Positions 29,894 through 37,974 of a stretch of DNA of 58,577 nt are shown here, piece after piece. Both the position numbers and the translations under genes were made by a program. The notes beneath the pieces were generated by a model, which was not told where the DNA came from, did not search any database, and saw nothing but the letters and a program-made list of their open reading frames with translations. Every line of letters begins with the position of its first letter. The first letter of the stretch is position 1. This DNA is from a virus: positions 1 through 58,577 of the IMG/VR virus record IMGVR_UViG_3300036851_000446, one strand, 5' to 3'.

Positions 29894-30480
29894 GCCGGTA
29901 CCGCACGGATCGACGACGGGGCGATCGACGACGCGATGCAGGTGACGTTGCCGGTGGTGGGAGCGGTGACGAAGACCTGCCATTGGGTCTCGGCCGCACC
30001 CGCCGCGATCCGGTGGAACGGGTACGAGGTTGCGAAGTCGGCGGTGGCCCGGTGGGTGGTATAGCCGGGGCCGCGGGCGTTCAGGACGCTGGTCTCACCT
30101 ACAGGAGCGAAGATCGCTGCGGCTGTCGCGGATGCGACGCTGTGGGTGAGGTGGACTTGGCCGAGCAGGTAGATGGGGCGTAGCAGCGCCGGGACGGTGA
30201 CGACGAGACTCGGGACGGCGGCCATCGTTATCGCCGACACCGCGAGGGCGCTGCTGTTGGTGGTGCGTTGGGCGTAGGCGATCTCGATGCCGCCGCCGTG
30301 GAGGGTGTTGTCACCGACGTGCGGGTTCGGTGCCTCGGAGCCTTGGCCGGTCCATTCGGGGTCGTCGGCGGAGCGCCAGCCTTCCTCGTAGTAGCCGCCG
30401 TACCGGTAGGCGTTGATGCTCGTGGTCTTGACCACCCCGGGCAGATCCTCGTGGGTCATGTCAACCAGGGTCAGGGTCAT
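29890..30480 (-). CDS. Virion-associated beta protein, 196 aa
   Basis: Starts MTLTLVDMTHEDLPGVVKTT. Beta-rich sequence with VVTVPALLRPIYLLGQVHLT and an alanine-rich C-terminus (GNVTCIASSIAPSS). Encoded between the tail completion genes and the hydrolase. Possibly a tail or head decoration protein; no specific family recognised. Confidence 0.55.
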   Translation of the reverse strand: MTLTLVDMTHEDLPGVVKTTSINAYRYGGYYEEGWRSADDPEWTGQGSEAPNPHVGDNTLHGGGIEIAYAQRTTNSSALAVSAITMAAVPSLVVTVPALLRPIYLLGQVHLTHSVASATAAAIFAPVGETSVLNARGPGYTTHRATADFATSYPFHRIAAGAAETQWQVFVTAPTTGNVTCIASSIAPSSIRAVPA

Positions 30481-30950
30481 GAGCCGCCTCCGAGGGGCAC
30501 AGAATCGACGCGGTAGCGGGGGGTGGCGATGAACACCGGGGGCTGGACGGTGTCGTCACGCCTGACGCCACCGCCGGCCATGTCCGCCCACACCCTCGTC
30601 ACGAACCTGCCCGGGATCGTGAGGGGCTGACCGACCAGGACTTCGTTGGCCCGGTCGACCGCCGCCTCGCATTGCCGCGCGGTAGCGCCGACGCAGGTGA
30701 CCTGCCAGATCAGCGAGGCATCGTCGTCAGGGCAGCCAAGCGGACCGTCGAAGATGCCGCCGGGGAGCGGGTAGACGACGTAGTAGGCCTTGAACTTCGA
30801 TGTACCCGGGGTGCCCTGCCAGCCCCACGCCCCTTCGGCACCGGGGTTGACGTTCAGGTCGGGGGCGCCGGTGTCGAAGGTCTTGAGCTCGACGTCGAGC
30901 GCGTCGAGGAGCGCCGTGCTGTGGGCGTTCAGGCTGGCGAGGTCAGCCAT
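30477..30950 (-). CDS. Tail terminator-like protein
   Basis: 157 aa from ATG 30950 with GGGGA upstream. N-terminal helix (MADLASLNAHSTALLDALDV), then the strand-rich block typical of tail-completion proteins (TSKFKAYYVVYPLPG; SLIWQVTCVGATARQCEAAV; DRANEVLVGQPL). It follows the HK97 gp10-like gene, the expected order for tail completion/terminator proteins. Confidence 0.65.
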   Translation of the reverse strand: MADLASLNAHSTALLDALDVELKTFDTGAPDLNVNPGAEGAWGWQGTPGTSKFKAYYVVYPLPGGIFDGPLGCPDDDASLIWQVTCVGATARQCEAAVDRANEVLVGQPLTIPGRFVTRVWADMAGGGVRRDDTVQPPVFIATPRYRVDSVPLGGGS

Positions 30951-31362
30951 CGTCATCCCCGACATCCGGACCAGCCGAGCCCGAGAAGGGTTCGATCGCG
31001 GCGAGGACAGCGGGCGGGAACGTCGACTCCGCGGGTGTCATGGCCGGGGTGATGAAGTCCTGCGGCGGCATCTTCGACGTGCCGTAGACGACGAACACGG
31101 CGACCGGTCGACCCTCGGGGTCGGGGGGCGAGTAGACGGACCCGACGATGGCGTCGCCGTAGGTACGCATGGATTTGCGGATGCCGGCGCCGGTGGAGAG
31201 CCACGGCCGGTCCTTCGGCGCGCCGGCCTGGGCACGGGACCGCACCTGGGTGGTCTCGACCCGCACCACGGCGCGGACAGCGTTCTTCATCTGCTTCGGC
31301 GCGACGGTCTCGAGGTCGTTCGCCAGGTCGAGGATCTCGGACACGTCGATGTCGAAACTCAT
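30943..31362 (-). CDS. HK97 gp10-like neck/tail completion protein
   Basis: 139 aa from ATG 31362 (ATGA overlap). MSFDIDVSEILDLANDLETV, then KQMKNAVRAVVRVETTQVRS, as in HK97 gp10-like proteins; ends with a flexible acidic tail. Position between the head-tail adaptor and the tail terminator supports this. Confidence 0.7.
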   Translation of the reverse strand: MSFDIDVSEILDLANDLETVAPKQMKNAVRAVVRVETTQVRSRAQAGAPKDRPWLSTGAGIRKSMRTYGDAIVGSVYSPPDPEGRPVAVFVVYGTSKMPPQDFITPAMTPAESTFPPAVLAAIEPFSGSAGPDVGDDDG

Positions 31363-31811
31363 GACGCGCCTCCGATCCCTTCGGGTTGCTCCCGGTTCTC
31401 GAGCCCCAGCCGTCGGTCGATCTGCCACGACGACAGACCGAGGTGGCGGATCTGGAATGACCGGCCGACCATCGCCGGGTCCGTCGAGGTGACGACGGTC
31501 AGGTAGTCGTCGACGAGCACATCGTTCGGGTCGCCCGCGGTCACACCTTCGTGTGACGCCACGGCGGGGAGGGTGCCGACGTAGGGACTGAGGGTCTCGT
31601 GGAGGTCACCGACCTGGGAGTCCTGCTCTTCGGACTCGCGGGGGCGCACGCGGCAGATACCGGCGTAGACCGTCACCGATCCGGCCGGGTCCAGGTCGAG
31701 GGTCACGGTGTCAAGGGTGGGTTCGCCGGACGGGCGGGTGATGGTGCACGTGTCCGGCAGGGCGCTGGCGGAGGTGAGGTGCATGCCGTCGATCTCGGCT
31801 TGGGTCAGCAC
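31359..31811 (-). CDS. Head-tail adaptor/stopper
   Basis: 150 aa. MLTQAEIDGMHLTSASALPD, then TCTITRPSGEPTLDTVTLDL and a C-terminal beta domain with DDYLTVVTSTDPAMVGRSFQ. This is the layout of DUF6093-like head-tail stoppers. The upstream neighbour is the start of the glycosylation cassette, which separates it from the other connector genes. Confidence 0.65.
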   Translation of the reverse strand: MLTQAEIDGMHLTSASALPDTCTITRPSGEPTLDTVTLDLDPAGSVTVYAGICRVRPRESEEQDSQVGDLHETLSPYVGTLPAVASHEGVTAGDPNDVLVDDYLTVVTSTDPAMVGRSFQIRHLGLSSWQIDRRLGLENREQPEGIGGAS

Positions 31812-32509
31812 AGCACCCTCCCTTCATCGATCAGCGCCCGCATCTGCTCGGGGCGGCGCTTCGCTCGGGCGTAGCGCTTGTAGAGGGCGAGCCCTGCTTC
31901 GCTCCCTGTGCCCCGGTTGAGCCTCGGCTGTGGTGGGTGCCAGAGATGCCACAGCGGCGCTGAGAGGCGCACAGGCGGCCCGTAGAGGCAACGCAGGGCC
32001 AGCCCGAAGGCCTCGTCTTCTTGGCCCCAGCCGACGAACCTCGGGTCGAGGGGGCAGGCCTCGTAGAGCTCGCGGCGGAGGACGACGATGCCGCCGCCCA
32101 TAACGCCGGTGTAGGCGATCCCGGGGAGGCCTTCGGTGAACGGGTCGAGCAACATGCCCACGTTCGGTGGTCGGCCGGCGAGTACGTCGCGGGTGGCTTC
32201 GGGGGTGAGGCGATGAACTCGGTGGTGAGGGATGACCCACGGTGCGCCGTCACGAACTCGCTGGATGGCTTCGACCACACCGTCTGACCAGACGTCGGCG
32301 TCAGCGACAACGAGGATGTCGCCGGGTTGGTCTGCGATGGCGTTCGCTACCGCCTCGGCCTTGCACCACGTGTCGGTGTTGGGCTTGCCCAGCCTGATGC
32401 CTACGTGGCCAATGGCTGCCCATTGGCGGGCGACCCAGGCGAGAGCGGCTTGCCGGTGCTCGCACCAACTGGCCCAAGGGACGGCAACTAGCAGGTCGTC
32501 CACCAGCAC
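31805..32509 (-). CDS. Family-2-like glycosyltransferase
   Basis: 234 aa, GT-A fold. DILVVADADVWSDG holds the DxD metal/sugar-nucleotide motif (about residues 64-77). GVMGGGIVVLRRELYEACPL and FVGWGQEDEAFGLALR (about 163-178) match the galactosyltransferase C-terminal block, whose Glu-Asp supplies the catalytic base. Adds a sugar from a nucleotide donor. One of five such genes in the cassette, so phage virion proteins, host wall polymers or phage DNA are possible acceptors. Confidence 0.8.
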   Translation of the reverse strand: MLVDDLLVAVPWASWCEHRQAALAWVARQWAAIGHVGIRLGKPNTDTWCKAEAVANAIADQPGDILVVADADVWSDGVVEAIQRVRDGAPWVIPHHRVHRLTPEATRDVLAGRPPNVGMLLDPFTEGLPGIAYTGVMGGGIVVLRRELYEACPLDPRFVGWGQEDEAFGLALRCLYGPPVRLSAPLWHLWHPPQPRLNRGTGSEAGLALYKRYARAKRRPEQMRALIDEGRVLC

Positions 32510-32524
32510 CTCCAGCTACGCTGA

Positions 32525-32695
32525 TCAAACCCAAGCCTGCGGGTGGGCATCCACGCCGCAGGGGGTCCCGGCCGGACAATCGCCTGCTGCCACGAAGCGG
32601 GAGGCCACCGCGGATACATGTGCGGCGACCGGACGGGACTCGCCAACACGCCTCGCATCTGGAGATGCACTGGGTGCGTGGCGTGGCCTTGGGGG
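32525..32695 (-). other. Possible small gene or C-terminal extension
   Basis: The 186 bases between two glycosyltransferase genes contain, in the frame of the upstream one and directly after its TGA, a readable stretch HAPSASPDARRVGESRPVAA and then CPAGTPCGVDAHPQAWV before a stop at 32525. There is no ATG, GTG or TTG near its beginning. It could be a remnant of a small Cys protein, or be reached by UGA readthrough. An overlapping GTG frame is arginine-rich and less convincing. Confidence 0.3.
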
Positions 32696-33724
32696 TCACC
32701 AGCACGCCCTAGCTAGTTCCTCCAGCCACATCGGCTTGAGCGTCGCCCACGAGTTCGCTGTCGCCCATTCGGTGGCCTCCTGGCGCAGCTTGTCGACCAG
32801 CTCCGGGTTCGCCGCCAGTTCGTCGAGCGTCGCCGCGAGCGCACGAGGGTCGGTGTCGTGTAGGGGGATGGGCCCGGCCCGGGTGCCCACGGTTGCCGTG
32901 CTCGTGGTCGGCACCCTCGGGCCGGGCCACACCTCGTTCGGTGAGCAGTCCGGCATCACCACAGGTATCCCCAGAGCGAGCGCTTCGAGGACCGGGAGAC
33001 AGAGACCGCCGAACCGGCGGGGCATCACCAGCACGTCCACCTCCCGGTAGAGGTCCCAATAGTCATCGACGCACCCGGCCTCCACGCTGAGACCGGGGCG
33101 CCGGAACCTCTCGACATCACGATGCTGACCCCGGATCACGCATGTCACTGCCGAGCCCACGGTCGTCATGCCTGCCGCCTGGGCGAAGATCTCAGTCCCG
33201 TTGCGGTCCGCTACCGCCGGCCACCCGGCGGCGTGGCCGAACCGCAACCGGACATGCGGGGGCGGTATCCGCTCGGCCATCCACGGTGGGTCGGGGACCG
33301 GCATCGGGACCACCCGCGTGCGGGCCGGCAGGTGCTCCATCCGCCACGGCGTCGCCACCCACCAGGTGACCGCGGCCTTGGCGTCGGTCGGCGACAGGAA
33401 CTCCGGGTTCGCCTGGACCACGACCCCGCACCCGGCCTCGGCCGCCCACTGCGGCAGGCGTAGGTCGTAGGGCGTCTCAGCGCTGTAGACGACGTCCAGG
33501 CCGTCGAGCCACTTGCGTGCCGCTTGCTCGTCGAGCCGGCCGCCGTTCCACCGGACCGTCGTCGTGTCCCACCCGGCGAACCGCTCCGGGTGCTGCGTGA
33601 ACCGCCCGTCCCGGCCCGGGTCGACCAACAGCACCCGCTCCGGGTCGAGATGCCGGCACACCTCCCAGGTCTGGTTCGCCAGCCCGCGGCCGGCCTCGGT
33701 TCGGGCAATGACTCCAAACCTCAT
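32696..33724 (-). CDS. GT-B glycosyltransferase
   Basis: 342 aa from the ATGA-overlapping ATG at 33724. GT1/GT4-like: N-terminal MRFGVIARTEAGRGLANQTW; C-terminal donor site VDVLVMPRRFGGLCLPVLEA then LALGIPVVMPDCSPNEV, with the conserved E in PVLEAL that contacts the nucleotide sugar. Likely transfers a sugar in the cassette's glycan pathway. Confidence 0.82.
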   Translation of the reverse strand: MRFGVIARTEAGRGLANQTWEVCRHLDPERVLLVDPGRDGRFTQHPERFAGWDTTTVRWNGGRLDEQAARKWLDGLDVVYSAETPYDLRLPQWAAEAGCGVVVQANPEFLSPTDAKAAVTWWVATPWRMEHLPARTRVVPMPVPDPPWMAERIPPPHVRLRFGHAAGWPAVADRNGTEIFAQAAGMTTVGSAVTCVIRGQHRDVERFRRPGLSVEAGCVDDYWDLYREVDVLVMPRRFGGLCLPVLEALALGIPVVMPDCSPNEVWPGPRVPTTSTATVGTRAGPIPLHDTDPRALAATLDELAANPELVDKLRQEATEWATANSWATLKPMWLEELARACW

Positions 33725-33912
33725 TGATCGGCCAACCATCGTCCGCGCCGGACGAGATACCGCACAAGAGCGAGATATGCGACAGACGGGGCGGCCCGTG
33801 CCACCACGTCAACGAGCTGGTCATCATCAGCCAGCAGCGATGCGAACGTGTCAATGCCTGACTGTAGGTGCGCCCAGGCTCTCTCGTTCATTGCGGCCAG
33901 GTCACTCATCAT
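33721..33912 (-). CDS. Small helical protein, 63 aa
   Basis: Starts MMSDLAAMNERAWAHLQSGI (an ATG three bases later is also possible). All helical, ending VRYLVRRGRWLADQ. Encoded inside the glycosylation cassette with overlaps on both sides. Function unknown. Confidence 0.55.
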   Translation of the reverse strand: MMSDLAAMNERAWAHLQSGIDTFASLLADDDQLVDVVARAAPSVAYLALVRYLVRRGRWLADQ

Positions 33913-34327
33913 CGCTTCGCACTAGATCAAGTAGCGCCACCCAATCGGTGACGCGGACTCGGTCGTCAGTCGTGCGCTCCACGACTCCAGCACTCTCAAG
34001 ACGCTTCAAGTCGTGCTTGAGTCGATCCGATGAACGCCGACCATCTGACTCGCCGGCGCGCTTCCGGCGAGCACCTGAATACCAACGGACGCCGCGCATC
34101 TCTGATCGAAGATTTCGATAGGCCCTGCGTCCATCTGAGTCAGATCTGACCGTGCCGGCGTCGAGGGGCTCCTGCGTTCCGCCGATGCGAGCCGAACCCG
34201 CTGGTGTCGCTTCTGCGTACGCAGACCGCAGCGCTTCTCGGTCTGCGTAGTCCTCAGCGTCAACGTTGGCGCAGATCAGACGTGCGAGCATCCCGAGCCG
34301 CGGAGGCTTCGTCTTGGGTTCGTTCAC
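33902..34327 (-). CDS. Winged-helix-like protein, 141 aa
   Basis: GTG start overlapping the upstream stop. VNEPKTKPPRLGMLARLICA, a variable middle, and C-terminal SSDRLKHDLKRLESAGVVER then TTDDRVRVTDWVALLDL, which looks like the recognition helix and wing of a winged helix. Base use is less GC-rich than its neighbours, so it may be a recent arrival. Could regulate the cassette. Confidence 0.5.
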   Translation of the reverse strand: MNEPKTKPPRLGMLARLICANVDAEDYADREALRSAYAEATPAGSARIGGTQEPLDAGTVRSDSDGRRAYRNLRSEMRGVRWYSGARRKRAGESDGRRSSDRLKHDLKRLESAGVVERTTDDRVRVTDWVALLDLVRSDDE

Positions 34328-35958
34328 GAGTCCACCCACTTTTCGTCGGTACCACGGCCGTCGACGGTGTACGAGCGCTTGATCTGCCCGTCCGGCGAGT
34401 ACATCCACAACCGGTACCGGTGCCACCCGGCCAGCCCGTAGTCGCGCCAAGCGGACTCGACGACGCTGTGGAGCTTGTCTTCGATCATCCCGACGTAGCC
34501 CTCGGGGAAGTCCTCGGCCAGTAGGCGCCGGTAGAACCCGGTGTTCGCCAGATGGGGGCGCTGCGACCACTGCACCGTTCGCAACAGAGGCGCACCATGG
34601 ATGTCCTGCGGGTCCCGGTCAAGCATCAGGTGCTCGTGATCCGGAAGCACCAGCGCTTCGTGATGCAGGCGGATCAGGTCAGCCTCACCCGACAGACACG
34701 TCGCGATGAGCGCCGGCCAGTCGATCGGGCAGTCGGTGACGATCGGGCAGTCGTGCTCCACGAACAGCACCAGCGGTGTGCGCACCATGTCCAGAGCCCG
34801 GCGGGTCAACCCGACCTGGTGTAGGTGCTCGTCGTGGACGACAGGCAGGACCCGGTCCCATTTCGTGCCGCTGAGCCAGAGCAGCCGGTTCAGGTACTCC
34901 TCGTAGCGGGGCCGGTAGTGCTCCTGCTCAGGGCGGACCCCGTCGCACATGACCAGGATCTCGGCGTCGGGCAGCCAGTGACGCACCGACCCGATGGTCT
35001 GCTCGATGATCGACGTGTCCGGATGGGCGGCGATCGGCGACGTCGGGACCACTACCGTGATCTCGCCAGGTTCCGGTAGCTGCTCGGAAAGGCGCCTGAC
35101 CGTGTCGCTCACCCGCGTCGCCAGGTCCCGCTTGTAGCGCTGCCACCAGGCCGAGCACCGGTTCGCCAACCTCGGCCACGTCGCGTCGACCAGCTCGACA
35201 TGCCGCGGGAACGTCTCCCACGCCGAGAGCCGCGGGAACGGCGCACCCGGCAGCACCAGCGGCCAGTACCACGCCTGGTCGTCGCCGTGCGTCACGTCGT
35301 CCACGACCGGCACGCAGCCGGCCTCGAGCGCCTCGGCGACCCGGAACGTGTCGACCGTCTGCGGACCCGCCGGGCACGGGATCAGGCGGACGCCCGCCAG
35401 CCCGCGTGCGTACTCGCCGTGGCCGAGCCCCTGCGTGAACCCCGGCGTCTCCACCAGCCGCCCGCCGGGTAGATCGCGCAGCGCTTCGACGCAGGCCTTG
35501 CGGCGGGAGTTGTTGACCTGGCCGGCGAAGAACCATCCTCCCTTGTCTGGACGGTCGATGTCGCGGAGCAGACCGGGGAGGTGCGGGGGCCAGCCCACCG
35601 GTAGCACCCAGTCGACCCGGTCCGAGTCGTGCGGGGTCTGCACCCACACGGCCATGTTCGGATGGTTGAGCTTCTCCAGCGGGAACACCCGCTCCTCGTC
35701 GCTGGTGAGGATGACCAGCGCCCAGTCGAGTTTGGACAGCTGCTCGTTGATGTCGTCGACGTCGTCGGCGTGGTGGCGGGCCGGGATGACCAGGACGGCG
35801 CCAGCCGATTCGCTCTTCTCCCACTGGATGATGCGCCCGTCGTAGATATGGTGCTCGAACTCGTAGCCCGTCGCCCACGACCGGCCCGACAGGACGGCGT
35901 CGACCATGGCCTGGTCCCAACACGTGATGTGGCTGTCCCACCAGATGACCGGGATCAC
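34324..35958 (-). CDS. Two-domain glycosyltransferase
   Basis: 544 aa from a GTG overlapping the upstream stop. The N-terminal half looks exostosin/GT-B-like (GWFFAGQVNNSRRKACVEAL; DTFRVAEALEAGCVPVVDDV, the donor-site E). The C-terminal half starts EITVVVPTSPIAAHPDTSII, has LVLFVEHDCPIVTD (GT-A DxD-like site) and ends with KWVDS. Fused enzymes of this kind build disaccharide units. Central member of the cassette. Confidence 0.75.
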   Translation of the reverse strand: MIPVIWWDSHITCWDQAMVDAVLSGRSWATGYEFEHHIYDGRIIQWEKSESAGAVLVIPARHHADDVDDINEQLSKLDWALVILTSDEERVFPLEKLNHPNMAVWVQTPHDSDRVDWVLPVGWPPHLPGLLRDIDRPDKGGWFFAGQVNNSRRKACVEALRDLPGGRLVETPGFTQGLGHGEYARGLAGVRLIPCPAGPQTVDTFRVAEALEAGCVPVVDDVTHGDDQAWYWPLVLPGAPFPRLSAWETFPRHVELVDATWPRLANRCSAWWQRYKRDLATRVSDTVRRLSEQLPEPGEITVVVPTSPIAAHPDTSIIEQTIGSVRHWLPDAEILVMCDGVRPEQEHYRPRYEEYLNRLLWLSGTKWDRVLPVVHDEHLHQVGLTRRALDMVRTPLVLFVEHDCPIVTDCPIDWPALIATCLSGEADLIRLHHEALVLPDHEHLMLDRDPQDIHGAPLLRTVQWSQRPHLANTGFYRRLLAEDFPEGYVGMIEDKLHSVVESAWRDYGLAGWHRYRLWMYSPDGQIKRSYTVDGRGTDEKWVDS

Positions 35959-36596
35959 GTGTCCCACCGTTCGCCTTCGAACTCGGGCCAGTAGCCGACC
36001 GGGTTGTCGGCGTTGTCGAACGGGTGCTCGTAGGTGGGTTCCTGCCACGCACCGGGGTGGCGGCCCCATTTCTTCTCGAAGTAGACGATGCGGGGCTCGG
36101 CCGGCGCCACGACACGCCCTTGACGCACCGAGTGCCCCATGCCGGCGTCGGCGACGTCGACGGGGACCTTGTCCCACAGCTGGCCGCCGTTGCCGTAGAC
36201 GAGCTGGTAGCGGACGCTCAGATCCAGGTCGTCGAACCCGTACGGCGAGTAGTTCGGATCCCACTTCCCCACCGCAGCGATCGTGTCGCAGTGGAAGGCG
36301 ATGAGGTGCCAGCCGAACACCCCGGCGGCTTCGACCACCCGGTGGCCGTCCATGCGGTCGAGGTGGTCGATGAAGTCCAGACCGCCGGCGGGACCGAACC
36401 GCAGCGCGGCCGACATGACAACCAGCCACTCGGTGCCGTTGACCCGCATCTGGTCGATGCCGAGGTTCGTGGCCCGCATGATCCCGATGTTGTGTTCGCT
36501 GTTGTCGACCTCGTACACGTTGAGCCGACACGTCTCGGCGAATGCGTCGCGGTAGGACCGCAGCACCCAGGGCAGCACCGCCGTGTAGGTGGTCAT
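35955..36596 (-). CDS. Family-2-like glycosyltransferase, short
   Basis: 213 aa. MTTYTAVLPWVLRSYRDAFA at the start; NSEHNIGIMRATNLGIDQM and WLVVMSAALRFGP correspond to the GT2 nucleotide-binding region, with the DxD position replaced (MSAALRF). YGFDDLDLSVRYQLVYG matches the acceptor-side ED motif. The missing Asp at the metal site makes activity uncertain. Confidence 0.68.
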   Translation of the reverse strand: MTTYTAVLPWVLRSYRDAFAETCRLNVYEVDNSEHNIGIMRATNLGIDQMRVNGTEWLVVMSAALRFGPAGGLDFIDHLDRMDGHRVVEAAGVFGWHLIAFHCDTIAAVGKWDPNYSPYGFDDLDLSVRYQLVYGNGGQLWDKVPVDVADAGMGHSVRQGRVVAPAEPRIVYFEKKWGRHPGAWQEPTYEHPFDNADNPVGYWPEFEGERWDT

Positions 36597-37171
36597 GCGC
36601 CCGCCGCTCTCTTGCGTTCCTGATATGCCCTCTGCCTCAGCAGATTGCAGGCTCGGCAGCTACGGCTACCGCGGTAGACGTACGTGTTCCGCGGGGTGAA
36701 CTCGTGGCCGCGCTCGCAATGCGTCTTCGCTGCGTTGATCGTCGCCAGGTTGGTCTCGCCGCGTCGGACGTTGGTGCGCTGGGTAACCGGCTCCAGGTGC
36801 GCTGGGTTGACGCATGGCGGGTTGCAGCAGAGATGGTCGATGACAAGCCCGGCGGCGATCGCCGCCGCAGACTCTGCTTCGTAGGCGTACCGGTGCGCAG
36901 GCCGATTGACCTGGCGACCTTCGCCTGGATACACGAAGAAGATGCCATAGCCAGCCGGGTTCCGCGGTCCCTGCCAGAGCCAGCACTCGTTGGGCTCTCG
37001 GCGATCAACCTTCGACCAGAACCGCTCGACTTCACTCGGCCGCACCAGGCGGAGGCCAAGCGCGTCCCCGGTCTTCCGCCAGCGCTGGTAGTGCTTTCCG
37101 CACAGACCTCGGATATTCGCTGGGCGAGTGCAGTCGTCTTCGGCGACACAGATAGCGTCCGGGTCGGCCAT
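36593..37171 (-). CDS. HNH homing-type endonuclease
   Basis: 192 aa from ATG 37171. N-terminal zinc part (CVAEDDCTRPANIRGLCGKH), an HNH_3 core (PAHRYAYEAE; VIDHLCCNPPCVNPAHLEPV then TQRTN) and a C-terminal ribbon CERGHEFTPRN...SCRACN. Free-standing HNH nucleases of this form are selfish elements of phage genomes. It lies within the glycosylation cassette beside a strong inverted repeat. Confidence 0.85.
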   Translation of the reverse strand: MADPDAICVAEDDCTRPANIRGLCGKHYQRWRKTGDALGLRLVRPSEVERFWSKVDRREPNECWLWQGPRNPAGYGIFFVYPGEGRQVNRPAHRYAYEAESAAAIAAGLVIDHLCCNPPCVNPAHLEPVTQRTNVRRGETNLATINAAKTHCERGHEFTPRNTYVYRGSRSCRACNLLRQRAYQERKRAAGA

Positions 37172-37234
37172 GTGGACCTCCTGACAGGTTCCTTGGCTGG
37201 GGGGCCTCCGGGTGCAACCGGGGGCCTCCACCGA

Positions 37235-37270
37235 TTTTACTCCAATCACGTTCGCTCGATTGGAGTAAAA
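37235..37270. repeat. 13-bp perfect inverted repeat, AT-rich
   Basis: TTTTACTCCAATC (37235-37247) and GATTGGAGTAAAA (37258-37270), loop ACGTTCGCTC. It spans the 3' end of the methyltransferase gene and its stop codon at 37246. The A/T ends give no downstream T-run in the minus direction beyond AAAATCGG, so it is an unusual terminator at best. Confidence 0.7.
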
Positions 37271-37974
37271 AGGTGGTGTTCTTCGTGATCGATGGCGAGC
37301 ACTTCCTCGCGGTAGCCGCAGTCGCCCATGAAGGCGCTGAGCTGGGCGGGAGTGTCACGGTGGGTGTCCATCATGAACTGGGGATGGACGCTGATCCACA
37401 CCATGGGTCGGTGCTGCTTCAAGACCCTTTCAGCGCCGATCATGACTCTCAATTCGGCGCCTTCGACATCGCAGCTGATCGCGTCAGGCGGCTCGATGAT
37501 CGTGGCCACGGTGTCGATCCGCAGACGCGGGATGTCCGGGCGCTCGCACAGGTTGCAGAACCCGTGGTCACCGATGATCGGCCCGAGTGACGACGTCGGC
37601 CACAGAATCCCGGGCCACTCGCGTCGCCCGAGGTGCTCGACGTCACGTTCGCCGTCGTGGTCCGCGGCGAAGCCGGGGAACGTCGCTAGCGGAGTCAGTT
37701 CGTTGGCCTCGAAGATCGCCCTCGGGTTCGGCCAGACCCTCGCGTTCGGCTCGAACAGAGCGACGTCGTTGCCCCACGACGCCCACAGGGCCGGGAGGTC
37801 GCCTTCCTCTGCTCCGATGTCGTACACCGTGTGGCCGCCGTCACCCAGGTGGTCGTACATCGACGCGATCCGCTCCTTCTCCCAGAACGGCCACTCGGGG
37901 CGGACCGCTCGATGCTCTGGAAGGCGCAGGCTCCAACGCTCGTTGATGAGCGTGTCGATCATCGGGACCGTCAC
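37246..37974 (-). CDS. FkbM-family methyltransferase
   Basis: 242 aa. AdoMet motif I TVYDIGAEEGDLPALWASWG (about residues 48-67), motif with FEPNAR, and the FkbM signature AISCDVEGAELRVMIGAERV followed by PMVWISVHPQF. FkbM enzymes methylate hydroxyl groups of sugars and polyketides. Within a run of glycosyltransferase genes it most likely O-methylates the glycan. Confidence 0.85.
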   Translation of the reverse strand: MTVPMIDTLINERWSLRLPEHRAVRPEWPFWEKERIASMYDHLGDGGHTVYDIGAEEGDLPALWASWGNDVALFEPNARVWPNPRAIFEANELTPLATFPGFAADHDGERDVEHLGRREWPGILWPTSSLGPIIGDHGFCNLCERPDIPRLRIDTVATIIEPPDAISCDVEGAELRVMIGAERVLKQHRPMVWISVHPQFMMDTHRDTPAQLSAFMGDCGYREEVLAIDHEEHHLFTPIERT

